DNA of 54,286 nt. It comes from Eubacterium sp. Lineage in GTDB: Bacteria > Bacillota > Clostridia > Oscillospirales > Acutalibacteraceae. Numbering within the stretch: the stretch's first letter is position 1; each line of letters starts with the position of its first letter. The position numbers were made by a program, and so were the translations under genes. The DNA lies in the NCBI GenBank assembly GCA_014465955.1, contig JACTVT010000010.1, positions 1 to 54,286 of the forward strand, written 5' to 3'. A model generated the notes under the pieces. That model worked only from the letters and a program-made list of their open reading frames with translations. It was not told where the DNA came from and ran no database searches. Shown piece after piece: positions 22,271 to 30,618 of this stretch.

Positions 22271-23038
22271 TTATTTGCTTGCTGCTTTAACAATGATTGA
22301 GAAATCCTCTGCTTTAAGAGACGCACCGCCGATAAGACCGCCGTCAACGTTCTCTTTTGAAAGGAGTTCATCTGCATTTTTAGCGTTCATTGAACCACCG
22401 TACTGAACAACGAAAGCATCAGCAGCATCTTTGCCGTAAAGGTCTGCAATTACAGAGCGGATATAGCCGTTTACTTCATCTGCCTGATCGGCAGTAGCAG
22501 TTTTGCCTGTGCCGATAGCCCATACAGGCTCATAAGCAATGATAACGTTTTTGAGTTCTTCTTCTGTTACGCCCTGAAGTGCAATCTTTGTCTGAAGACC
22601 TACAACCTCAAATGTAACGCCCTGTTCTCTTTCAGCAAGAACCTCGCCAACGCAAAGGATTACTTTAAGACCGTTATCAAGAGCAGCACGAACTCTCTTA
22701 TTAACTGTTTCGTTTGTTTCGCCGAAATACTGACGGCGCTCTGAATGACCGATAATTACGTAAGGAACGCCCATAGCCTTGAGCATAGGAGCAGAAACCT
22801 CTGCAGTGAAAGCACCGCTTGCTGCCCAGTGGCAGTTTTCAGCACCAACCATAATGTTTGAGCCTGCTGCAGCATCAAGTGCTGCCTGCAAATCAACAAA
22901 CGGAGCGCAGATGATAACATCACAGTCTGCATCTGCAACGAGTGGCTTCATTTCATTAATAAGTGCAGTTGTTTCGGCAGGAGTGTTGTTCATTTTCCAG
23001 TTACCTGCTATAACTGCTTTACGAAGATTTTTGTTCAT
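22271..23038 (-). CDS. tpiA: Triosephosphate isomerase
   Basis: Interconverts dihydroxyacetone phosphate and glyceraldehyde-3-phosphate. The 255-residue TIM barrel has AGNWKMN (Lys15), VIIGHSERRQYFGE (catalytic His), AYEPVWAIGTGKTAT (catalytic Glu and flexible loop) and the C-terminal phosphate site VQYGGSMNAKN / DGGLIGGASL. It lies between pgk and gpmI on the same strand. Confidence 0.98.
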   Translation of the reverse strand: MNKNLRKAVIAGNWKMNNTPAETTALINEMKPLVADADCDVIICAPFVDLQAALDAAAGSNIMVGAENCHWAASGAFTAEVSAPMLKAMGVPYVIIGHSERRQYFGETNETVNKRVRAALDNGLKVILCVGEVLAEREQGVTFEVVGLQTKIALQGVTEEELKNVIIAYEPVWAIGTGKTATADQADEVNGYIRSVIADLYGKDAADAFVVQYGGSMNAKNADELLSKENVDGGLIGGASLKAEDFSIIVKAASK

Positions 23039-23063
23039 TTTAAGTACCTCTTTATATTTAGTT

Positions 23064-23188
23064 TACGGGCGGATACTATCCGCCCCTACGATTTTATTTT
23101 CACGGGAGGGCCGGAGACCTTCCCCTACAATGATGATTGATGGATTTTTTCGTTAGACTGTAGGGTGCGGCGTCCTCGACGCACCGTT
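23064..23188. repeat. Three modular hairpins between pgk and tpiA
   Basis: GGGCGGATA / TATCCGCCC + CTACG; CGGGAGGG...CCTTCCCCTACA; then the flank GATGGATTTTTTCGTTAGAC leading into TGTAGGGTGCGGCG...CGACGCACCG. The last two face each other. Confidence 0.85.
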
Positions 23189-23211
23189 AAGCCGTTAAGT
23201 TATTTATATTT

Positions 23212-24408
23212 TTATTTATCGTTAAGTGCTGCAATACCCGGCAGTTCTTTACCCTCAAGGAATTCAAGTGATGCGCCGCCGCCTGTTGAAATATGGCTCA
23301 TCTTATCACTGAAACCAAGTTTAGTAACTGCAGCAACAGAGTCGCCGCCGCCAACGATTGAAATTGCGCCTGAATCAGCAACTGCCTTTGCAACAGCGAT
23401 TGTGCCTGCTGCAAAATTATCCCACTCTGAAACACCCATAGGTCCGTTCCAGATAATTGTGCCTGCGCCCTTGATAGCCTCAGCAAATATAGCCTGTGTT
23501 TTAGGTCCGATATCAAGACCCATCCAGCCATCAGGAATTTCATCACTGTTTACAACCTGAGCCTCTGTATTTTCATCATATTCTCTGCCGACCTTATTAT
23601 CAACAGGAATAAGGAAGTTAACGCCCTTTGCCTTTGCATCTTCCATCATTTTGCCTGCATTTTCAACCTGCTCTTCTTCAAGAAGAGATGTGCCGATGTG
23701 ATGACCGAGTGACTTCATAAATGTGTAAGCCATACCGCCGCCGATGATAAGTGTGTCACATTTATCAAGCAGGTTTGTGATTACGCCGATTTTATCTGAA
23801 ACCTTTGCACCGCCGAGAATTGCAACAAGCGGGCGCTTAGGATCTGCAAGTGCGCCGCCCATAAATGTAATTTCCTTCTGAATAAGATAACCGCAAACAG
23901 CAGGAAGATAAGAAGCAACACCTGTTGTTGAGCAGTGTGCTCTGTGTGCAGTACCGAAAGCATCGTTTACAAAGATTTCTGCAAGAGATGCAAGTTCTTT
24001 GCTGAATGATTCTTCATTCTTTGTTTCTTCTTTTCTGTAACGAACGTTTTCAAGGAGCATAACCTGACCGTCTTCAAGAGCAGCAGCCATAGCCTTTGCG
24101 TTTTCGCCTACAACATTTTCATCTTCGGCAAGTTTAACCTCCTGATTAAGATACTCAGAAAGTCTTGCAGCAACAGGAGCAAGGCTGAACTCAGGCTTGT
24201 ACTCGCCCTTCGGTCTGCCGAGGTGAGAGCAAAGAATAACCTTTGCGCCGTTTTCTGCGAGATACTTGATAGTAGGCAGAGCGGCAACAATTCTTTTATC
24301 GTTTGTAATTTCGCCGTCTTTAAGCGGAACATTGAAATCGCAGCGAACAAGAACCTTCTTGCCCTTAACGTCGATATCTTCAATTGTTTTCTTATTTAAT
24401 GCGTTCAT
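23212..24408 (-). CDS. pgk: Phosphoglycerate kinase
   Basis: The ATP-generating glycolytic step from 1,3-bisphosphoglycerate. The 398-residue protein has KKVLVRCDFNVPLKDGE, the substrate Arg blocks SHLGRPKGEY, AKVSDKIGVITNLLDK and the nucleotide end GGGDSVAAVTKLG / HISTGGGASLEFLEGK. The ATG at 24408 is used because GAGG lies just upstream; the 13-residue upstream extension has no site. First gene of the lower-glycolysis operon; gap is not adjacent. Confidence 0.98.
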   Translation of the reverse strand: MNALNKKTIEDIDVKGKKVLVRCDFNVPLKDGEITNDKRIVAALPTIKYLAENGAKVILCSHLGRPKGEYKPEFSLAPVAARLSEYLNQEVKLAEDENVVGENAKAMAAALEDGQVMLLENVRYRKEETKNEESFSKELASLAEIFVNDAFGTAHRAHCSTTGVASYLPAVCGYLIQKEITFMGGALADPKRPLVAILGGAKVSDKIGVITNLLDKCDTLIIGGGMAYTFMKSLGHHIGTSLLEEEQVENAGKMMEDAKAKGVNFLIPVDNKVGREYDENTEAQVVNSDEIPDGWMGLDIGPKTQAIFAEAIKGAGTIIWNGPMGVSEWDNFAAGTIAVAKAVADSGAISIVGGGDSVAAVTKLGFSDKMSHISTGGGASLEFLEGKELPGIAALNDK

Positions 24409-24452
24409 AGTATTACCTCTTCTTATTTTATTTTGAGTTTTATACATTTCAT

Positions 24453-24481
24453 ATTATAAAATATATTATATCCAAAATCAA
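24453..24481 (-). promoter_or_regulatory. pgk operon promoter
   Basis: TTGATT (24481-24476), 17 bp spacer, perfect TATAAT (24458-24453) on the minus strand. Confidence 0.8.
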
Positions 24482-24563
24482 TACATATTTTTCCACATAG
24501 TTTGGCGGATTATACGTTAATTTTTTGTCAATGATAGTCAAAAAGTTTGCGCACAAAAAGAAA

Positions 24564-24660
24564 ACGGGAGGGCACAGAGACCCTCCCCTACAATACTAAT
24601 TTATATGATTAATGAATTTTCCGTTAGGCTGTAGGGTGCGGCGTCCTCGACGCACCGTTA
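24564..24660. repeat. Head-to-head hairpin pair with TTTTCCGTTAGGC flank
   Basis: CGGGAGGG / CCCTCCCCTACA, then ATGATTAATGAATTTTCCG-type flank, then TGTAGGGTGCGGCG...GCACCG. Same composition as the pair at 23.10-23.19 kb, so a composite unit has been copied. Confidence 0.85.
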
Positions 24661-24708
24661 TTTCACCCATAACGCCGTATAGTATAAAGGAAAAAGGCAC
24701 AATCATAA

Positions 24709-26490
24709 TTATTTTTCTAAGTTTTCCTTAACAGTATTAAGTTCTGCCTTAAGTTCTTCAGGAAGAGTATCGCCGAACTTAGCATAAAGCTCTTCAACAC
24801 CCTTCAGTTCTTCCTCCCAAGCGTCCTTATCAACATCAAGAATCTTTTCAAGATCAGCTGTTGTCATATCAAGACCTTCAAGGTTGATATCCTCAGCCTT
24901 AGGAAGATAACCGATAGCAGTTTCCTGAGCGTCTACCTTGCCCTCGCAGCGGTCGATAATCCAGTCAAGAACACGCATATTATCGCCGAAACCGGGCCAC
25001 AGGAAGTTGCCGTCATCATCCTTACGGAACCAGTTAACATTGAAGATTTTAGGAGCTTTTTCAGGATCAAGAGTTTCACCGATCTCAATCCAGTGCTTCC
25101 AGTAATCACCCATATTGTAGCCGCAGAACGGAAGCATAGCCATAGGATCACGGCGAACTACACCAACAGCGCCTGTTGCAGCAGCAGTTGTTTCAGAGCC
25201 CATGATTGAGCCAACGAATACACCGTGATTCCAGTTCTTTGACTGATATACGAGCGGAGTAAGTTTTGCACGGCGGCCGCCGAATACGATAGCAGAAATC
25301 GGCACACCCTGCGGATTTTCAAATTCAGATGAAATACATGGGCAGTTAACTGCAGGAGCAGTAAATCTTGAGTTCGGATGAGCGCCCTTTTCCGTGCTTT
25401 CAGCGCCGTTCCAAGGATTGCCCTTCCAGTCAATAGCGTTTGTTGGCGGATTCTTGTCAAGACCTTCCCACCAAACTGTGTTATTATCAAGATTATGGCA
25501 AACGTTTGTAAAGATTGTGCCGCTCATTGTTGATTTAAGAGCGTTCGGGTTAGACTTCATATTTGTACCCGGAGCAACGCCGAAGAAACCGTTTTCAGGG
25601 TTGATAGCATAAAGACGGCCGTCCTCACCTTTTCTGATCCATGAAATATCATCGCCGACGCACCAAACTTTATAGCCCTTCTTCTGATATCCTTCAGGCG
25701 GAATAAGCATTGCAAGGTTTGTTTTGCCGCATGCACTCGGGAATGCTGCGCAGATATATTTAACCTCGCCGTTTGGCTTTTCAAGACCGAGGATAAGCAT
25801 ATGCTCTGCCTGCCACATCTCATTTTTGCCCTGATATGATGCGATACGAAGTGCAAAGCACTTTTTGCCGAGAAGAACGTTTCCGCCGTATGCTGAATTA
25901 ACTGAAATAATTGTGTTATCCTCAGGGAACTGGCAGATCCATCTCTTTTCAGGGTCAACATCACATTTGCAGTGCATACCGCGTACCCAGTCGTTGGAAT
26001 CGCCGAGAGCCTCAAGCACCTTAACGCCTACTCTTGTCATAATGTTCATATTAAGAACAACATAGATTGAGTCTGTGATTTCAATACCGATTTTTGAAAG
26101 CGGAGAGCCTACAGGACCCATTGAATAAGGGATAATGTACATTGTTCTACCCTCGTATGAACCGGCAGCAATATCATAAAGCATTTTATAACATTCAGCA
26201 GGGTCCATCCAGTGGTTTGTAGGACCTGCATCCTTTTCATTCTTTGTGCAGATAAGTGTTCTGTCCTCAACACGTGCAACGTCATTCTCTGCTGTTCTGT
26301 GAAGATAGCAGTCAGGAAGAAGGTCTTCGTTGAGTTTAATCATTTCGCCTGTTTCAACGCCCTCTGCCTTAAGAGCGTCAATCTGCTCTTTTGAGCCGTC
26401 AATCCAGACAATCTTTGAAGGCTTTAAAAGTTCTACTTTTTCATCAAGCCAATCAAGGAGTGTTTTATTTGTGGTAAGATTTGTTTCCAT
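24709..26490 (-). CDS. pckG: Phosphoenolpyruvate carboxykinase (GTP)
   Basis: Interconverts oxaloacetate and PEP using GTP/GDP. In anaerobes it often runs towards oxaloacetate as an anaplerotic and succinate-forming CO2 fixation step. The 593-residue protein has the P-loop AAFPSACGKTNLAML with the active-site Cys typical of the GTP enzyme, the metal/kinase block VWCVGDDISWIR, and GRRAKLTPLVYQSKNW. It has its own promoter (TTGAAT/16/TATAAT, 26596-26569) and AAGGAGA site, with a leader of about 75 bases. It is not in the pgk operon. Confidence 0.97.
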   Translation of the reverse strand: METNLTTNKTLLDWLDEKVELLKPSKIVWIDGSKEQIDALKAEGVETGEMIKLNEDLLPDCYLHRTAENDVARVEDRTLICTKNEKDAGPTNHWMDPAECYKMLYDIAAGSYEGRTMYIIPYSMGPVGSPLSKIGIEITDSIYVVLNMNIMTRVGVKVLEALGDSNDWVRGMHCKCDVDPEKRWICQFPEDNTIISVNSAYGGNVLLGKKCFALRIASYQGKNEMWQAEHMLILGLEKPNGEVKYICAAFPSACGKTNLAMLIPPEGYQKKGYKVWCVGDDISWIRKGEDGRLYAINPENGFFGVAPGTNMKSNPNALKSTMSGTIFTNVCHNLDNNTVWWEGLDKNPPTNAIDWKGNPWNGAESTEKGAHPNSRFTAPAVNCPCISSEFENPQGVPISAIVFGGRRAKLTPLVYQSKNWNHGVFVGSIMGSETTAAATGAVGVVRRDPMAMLPFCGYNMGDYWKHWIEIGETLDPEKAPKIFNVNWFRKDDDGNFLWPGFGDNMRVLDWIIDRCEGKVDAQETAIGYLPKAEDINLEGLDMTTADLEKILDVDKDAWEEELKGVEELYAKFGDTLPEELKAELNTVKENLEK

Positions 26491-26568
26491 AACTTATTCT
26501 CCTTTACAATAAATAAATTACTTTTTTTCAGATGAATTGACATAGTGCCGCAATTTTCATCAAATATA

Positions 26569-26596
26569 ATTATACCAATTTTTGCCTTAAATTCAA
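26569..26596 (-). promoter_or_regulatory. pckG promoter
   Basis: Minus strand TTGAAT (26596-26591), 16 bp spacer, TATAAT (26574-26569). It lies between the tsaD stop and pckG. Confidence 0.65.
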
Positions 26597-26627
26597 TAGT
26601 TATTTTTCACAATAAACCGTGATTTAT

Positions 26628-27653
26628 TTAACAATAATTATTATTAATGCTATCTGTTATAGACATTGTTGCATAAGCGTTAAGATTTGAACCTGCCCTT
26701 GTACCTGCAAGAAATTCATAATAGCCCTGAGCGGCAACCATTGCACCGTTGTCGCCGCAGTATTTCAGCTCGGGAATATGAAGCTCCCAGCCGTTATCAC
26801 GGCAAAGTTTCTGCGCCTCGGCTCTTAAAAGCGAATTTGCGGAAACACCGCCTGCGAGCACAATTTTATTATACCCAAAATTTTCAGCCGCTAAACGTAA
26901 ATTTGAAATAAGACAGTCAACAACGCTTTTCTGAAAAGATGCCGCAAGGTCGGGAATGTTGATTTCCTGCCCCTTTTGCTGCGCATTGTGCACGGTGTTT
27001 ATAACAGAGGTTTTAAGACCGCTGAACGAAAAATCATACGGCGCGCCGTCAACACGGGGGTGCGGAAACGCATAAGCGCCGCTGTTGCCGTCTTTGCTGA
27101 TTTTGTCAATGCTGATGCCGCCTGGATACGGCAGACCCATCGTTCTGCCTGCTTTGTCAAGCGCCTCGCCTGCCGCATCATCACGTGTTCTGCCGATAAT
27201 TTCATAATCGGTATAACTTTTAACGGCAACGATATGAGAATGACCACCGCTGACAACAAGACATAAAAACGGCGGTTCAACATCGCTTGTAAGATAATTT
27301 GACGCAATGTGCGAGCGCAGATGATGAACGGGCACAAGCGGTTTGCCTGCCGAAACGGCAAGACCCTTTGCAAAATTCACGCCTACCAGAAGTGCACCGA
27401 TAAGACCGGGCGCATATGTAACGGCAACGGCGTCAATATCATCGAGCGTACAGTTTGCCTGCAAAAGCGCCTCCTCTACAACACCGCTGATGCTTTCTGC
27501 GTGGCGGCGTGAAGCGATTTCGGGCACAACGCCCCCATATAATTTATGCTCATCAAGCGAAGTTGCTATTATATTTGACAAAACGGTTCTGCCGTCTTCA
27601 ACCACAGCCGCCGCCGTTTCGTCACAACTTGATTCAATTCCTAAAATTTTCAT
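26628..27653 (-). CDS. tsaD: tRNA N6-adenosine threonylcarbamoyltransferase
   Basis: Catalytic subunit that forms t6A37 in ANN-decoding tRNAs, together with TsaB, TsaE and TsaC. The 341-residue ASKHA-fold protein begins ILGIESSCDETAAAVVEDG, has the metal histidines in VHHLRSHIASN, VVSGGHSHIV, the DDAAGEALDKAGRTMGLPYPGG block and C-terminal GGVSANSLLR / YCGDNGAMVA. TsaB and TsaE are not adjacent. AAAGGA precedes the ATG. Confidence 0.97.
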   Translation of the reverse strand: MKILGIESSCDETAAAVVEDGRTVLSNIIATSLDEHKLYGGVVPEIASRRHAESISGVVEEALLQANCTLDDIDAVAVTYAPGLIGALLVGVNFAKGLAVSAGKPLVPVHHLRSHIASNYLTSDVEPPFLCLVVSGGHSHIVAVKSYTDYEIIGRTRDDAAGEALDKAGRTMGLPYPGGISIDKISKDGNSGAYAFPHPRVDGAPYDFSFSGLKTSVINTVHNAQQKGQEINIPDLAASFQKSVVDCLISNLRLAAENFGYNKIVLAGGVSANSLLRAEAQKLCRDNGWELHIPELKYCGDNGAMVAAQGYYEFLAGTRAGSNLNAYATMSITDSINNNYC

Positions 27654-27710
27654 ATTGTTAAATCCTTTTTGTTATTCTGAATTATATAGTAAACCAAAAG
27701 TAATCTCATA

Positions 27711-28841
27711 TTAAAAGAATGAAATCGGCAAAAACATAATTAAAACACCGAAAGCAACGAGCACAACTGTCAAAATTATGCCGATTTTTTTCATTGCCTT
27801 TCTGCTTCTTATTCCGGTATCCTTACCAATGAACTTTAACGAAAAGCCTTCCTTGTCTTCATCAGGAGCAAACAGAGAAACGATTTTTCCGCCAAGCGAA
27901 AACAAAAAAGCAATAAAAAATAACAAACCTGCAAACAGAGCCTTAATTAACTGCTCGGGGAAAAGACCCAGCAGTTTAATATCCAAGTATTCATCATTCG
28001 GAATATGTACATCATGAAAAACAAATTTCTGAATAATAATTGCCGCAGCATACGCAAGAGCAAGGGATATCACCAAAGCAATTACATAAGTAACAGCCTC
28101 AGCCTTTAAATATTTTTTATTTAACTTTGTATTCTTACCTAACGAATTTAACGGCAGTGAATTTCCCGCTTCAAGATATTTCAGAAGTCTGCTTTCGTAA
28201 AGGCTGTTTAACTCTTTTTCCTCATTTTTTCTTAGATTTTTAATAACAGTTTTCTGTTTGCTTATATAACTGACAGGTCTTAACAAGGTTATTGATTCCA
28301 AATCATCAATCATATCCTCATCATCAGGCGTATAATCATCTGATTCAAAGTCATCTGTTATGTATTCATCAGCATCGCACTGCTTTTCAAGTTTTGCAAC
28401 CGCATCATTTCTTTTTGCAATATAATCAATATCTGCCATATATTTCTGACAGACTGCAAAAATATTATCAACGGCAGAATCGATACTGCTTTTAGCATAA
28501 CAGTGGTTATAATAGTACAAATTAAAATCTTCAATATCAAAATAATTGAAAATATCATATATGCTGAATCTGTATTCCGAAGCAGGAAATTTCAGAGAAA
28601 AATCTATATAATCCGAATACTCGGTTTCGGGAAACAGAATAGGATAATAATAAACACGCAAATCAAATGAAGCGAAATGCACCATCACAGTAAGGCGGTA
28701 AGTATAATCTCTGTTTTCTTCGATAAATTCAAATCCGTTTGCATCAATCAGACTGTTTGCATTTTGCTCTGCCCTTTGCCTGAAATTTTTAATCATTTCT
28801 TCATCGTGATCGCTTAATTTATATTTATTATCCTTTGCCAT
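27711..28841 (-). CDS. Membrane protein with long acidic cytoplasmic-type N-terminus
   Basis: An unrecognised 376-residue protein. Residues 1-245 are soluble, rich in Asp/Glu/Tyr with an Asp cluster around residues 170-185. Three hydrophobic helices follow (about 250-275, 300-325 and 350-372). The ATG at 28841 has GAGG about 9 bases before it; the ORF extension begins at an unsupported TTG. It is followed by tsaD on the same strand, but nothing links the two functionally. The next upstream gene is also a membrane protein. Confidence 0.7.
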   Translation of the reverse strand: MAKDNKYKLSDHDEEMIKNFRQRAEQNANSLIDANGFEFIEENRDYTYRLTVMVHFASFDLRVYYYPILFPETEYSDYIDFSLKFPASEYRFSIYDIFNYFDIEDFNLYYYNHCYAKSSIDSAVDNIFAVCQKYMADIDYIAKRNDAVAKLEKQCDADEYITDDFESDDYTPDDEDMIDDLESITLLRPVSYISKQKTVIKNLRKNEEKELNSLYESRLLKYLEAGNSLPLNSLGKNTKLNKKYLKAEAVTYVIALVISLALAYAAAIIIQKFVFHDVHIPNDEYLDIKLLGLFPEQLIKALFAGLLFFIAFLFSLGGKIVSLFAPDEDKEGFSLKFIGKDTGIRSRKAMKKIGIILTVVLVAFGVLIMFLPISFF

Positions 28842-28873
28842 TTCCAAAACCTCTTTTCATAAAGTATTGCATT

Positions 28874-29108
28874 TTCGGGAGGGCACAGAGACCCTCCCCT
28901 ACAATTTTTTCAAGCATTGTTAATATTTGTAAGGGTCGGCGGTCTCACCTGTCGGCTCGGTCGGTGCTTCTGCTTTGCAGAGGTGTCCACCGGACACCCG
29001 CACCCCCGACGACCCGTTTTTACGGCGGGGTGAGGGTAACTCCCCTGTTAGGGAAAGATGCCACGTAGTGGCAGAGGGGTCTGCCGAATTGCAAATTCCC
29101 CGCCCTAC
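28874..29108. repeat. Composite repeat block in inverted order
   Basis: CGGGAGGG / CCCTCCCCTACA; then GTAAGGGTCGGCGG...CCCCCGACGACCCG carrying the shorter nested insert in reverse orientation; then CGGCGGGG...CCCCGCCCTACG carrying part of the longer insert, also reversed. It fills the whole gap. The GGCGGGG outer stem with this insert is unique here. Confidence 0.85.
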
Positions 29109-29148
29109 GGAACGTTATTACAAATTTATAGGTGTACTGTAACCCGTT

Positions 29149-29802
29149 TTAATCACCGAGCGGGATATAATCTATTGATTCGACCTCAATAATTTCTTTA
29201 CCATATTTTTCGGCGATTTCATAAAGTTTCTGCTGTGTTTCGCCGTTCGGGTCAAGTTCTCCGTAATTATAATAATTACCACCGCCATCGGCAATTATGT
29301 ACGCATTTTCAACAGGTTTTTTATCATAATATTGTACCTTATAAATACTAAGATTTTCATATTCGGCATTAACGATTTTAAACGATGATGAATCACTGAA
29401 TTTCACATAATCATCATAATAGCCGATACCGCCAAAAGAAACAACAAAATCAAAAAGCGCAAACAAAATAAGAATCACGGCTATAACAACACGAATTGTT
29501 TTATTATTTGCACCATAACGCCTTTTCATTTCATCATCGTACTCGCTTTGCGTTTGTCTTTTCATATTGTCAGGCATAGCCAACGATACAACACTTCCAC
29601 CTTTAAAATACCATATGCCTACTGTAATAAATACGGAAGGGAAAAAAGCAAGCGACAAAGCATTATAAAATATAGGATTTACCTTTATTGAATCGAAAAC
29701 ACCTTCATTATAAAACTCAGCATTTCGAAAAGCAACAGAATAAACAAAAAATGCCAATACAAACATAATCGTAAAAACGACAATGAATGTAACCAACATC
29801 AT
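29149..29802 (-). CDS. Three-helix membrane protein of unknown function
   Basis: An unrecognised 217-residue protein with hydrophobic segments at about residues 3-25, 45-68 and 103-125. A C-terminal domain of about 90 residues follows, probably extracytoplasmic, rich in Tyr, Asp and Gly (IIADGGGNYYNYGELDPNG). The start codon has no strong ribosome site; the second Met may be the true start. Both sides are repeat-filled. Confidence 0.65.
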   Translation of the reverse strand: MMLVTFIVVFTIMFVLAFFVYSVAFRNAEFYNEGVFDSIKVNPIFYNALSLAFFPSVFITVGIWYFKGGSVVSLAMPDNMKRQTQSEYDDEMKRRYGANNKTIRVVIAVILILFALFDFVVSFGGIGYYDDYVKFSDSSSFKIVNAEYENLSIYKVQYYDKKPVENAYIIADGGGNYYNYGELDPNGETQQKLYEIAEKYGKEIIEVESIDYIPLGD

Positions 29803-29941
29803 TAAAACAGTATCGCTAAAGTAAACATCATAAAAATCTTTTTTCGGGTTTTCTTAAATTTTTTCATAATTTTATTTCGTTTCTTAAATTTTTAGATAGT
29901 ACGAGTAATTAAAAATTGCCCATACAAAACAATATTTTATT

Positions 29942-29970
29942 ACGGTGCGTCGAGGACGCCGCACCCTACG
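29942..29970. repeat. Modular hairpin (GGTGCGTCG type)
   Basis: ACGGTGCGTCGAGGACGCCG then CACCCTACGA, reversed relative to the copies at 23.16 and 24.63 kb. The rest of 29803-30006 shows nothing further. Confidence 0.8.
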
Positions 29971-30006
29971 AAATTCCCAACACGTTATTACCGTTTCATC
30001 GTAATA

Positions 30007-30432
30007 TTATTGATGCTCACGCATCATTAAAATGGCGTTTTCGGTAGGGTTGGTGTAATAATTTTTGCGCACGCCCGTATCGACAAAGCCGAGAGATTTA
30101 TAAAGGCTGATTGCGGGGTGATTGCTCTCACGCACATCAAGATAAACCGTGCCCTGCTGTTCGGCAAGAACGGTTTTAAGTATTTCGGCGGCAATACCCT
30201 GCCGTCTGTATTCGGGCAAAACGGCAACACGCACAATATCCATTTCATCAAGAACGGTATAAATATTGGCGTAGCCTGCCGCCGTGCCGTCAATCAATGC
30301 AATATAGATTTCGGCGCAGTGATTTTCAAATTCTGCATTTACAGCCGTTTCATTCCACGGGTTGGAAAAACAGCGTTTTTCAATTTCTGCCACGGCAGAT
30401 ACATAATCGGGTGTCAGTTTTTGTATTTTCAT
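30007..30432 (-). CDS. rimI: Ribosomal-protein-alanine N-acetyltransferase (GNAT)
   Basis: A GNAT-fold acetyltransferase; the family acetylates the N-terminal Ala of S18 and other N-termini. The 141-residue protein has MDIVRVAVLPEYRRQGIA (acetyl-CoA loop R/Q-x-x-G-x-A) and VYLDVRESNHPAISLYKSLGF, which are characteristic of RimI. The ATG at 30432 is preferred to the in-frame TTG at 30444, though neither has a clear ribosome site. It is downstream of polA with repeats between, and S18 itself is encoded in this window. Confidence 0.9.
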   Translation of the reverse strand: MKIQKLTPDYVSAVAEIEKRCFSNPWNETAVNAEFENHCAEIYIALIDGTAAGYANIYTVLDEMDIVRVAVLPEYRRQGIAAEILKTVLAEQQGTVYLDVRESNHPAISLYKSLGFVDTGVRKNYYTNPTENAILMMREHQ

Positions 30433-30466
30433 AATTTTTATCAAAAATGTTTGTATTTATATTTTT

Positions 30467-30602
30467 ACGGAAGGGCGCAGAGACCCTCCCCTACGATAAC
30501 ATTATAAAATCAACAGATTTTTTCGTGTAGGGGTCGATGACCACATCGACCCGAATAATCCCTCCACCGCAAGCGGTCCCCCTCCCTTTAACAAGAGAGG
30601 CA
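30467..30602. repeat. Head-to-head hairpin pair plus CCTCC element
   Basis: CGGAAGGG / CCCTCCCCTACG, spacer ending CAGATTTTTTCGTG, TGTAGGGGTCGATG / CATCGACCCG, then a CCTCC element (ACCGCAAGCGGT hairpin, CTCCCTTTAACAAGAGAGGC). All lie between rimI and polA. Confidence 0.85.
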
Positions 30603-30618
30603 AATCAAGATGCGATTT

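Noticed and set aside
21810..22406. 198-residue plus-strand ORF opposite gpmI and tpiA
   Set aside because: It spans two opposite-strand genes and an intergenic repeat pair; shadow frame.
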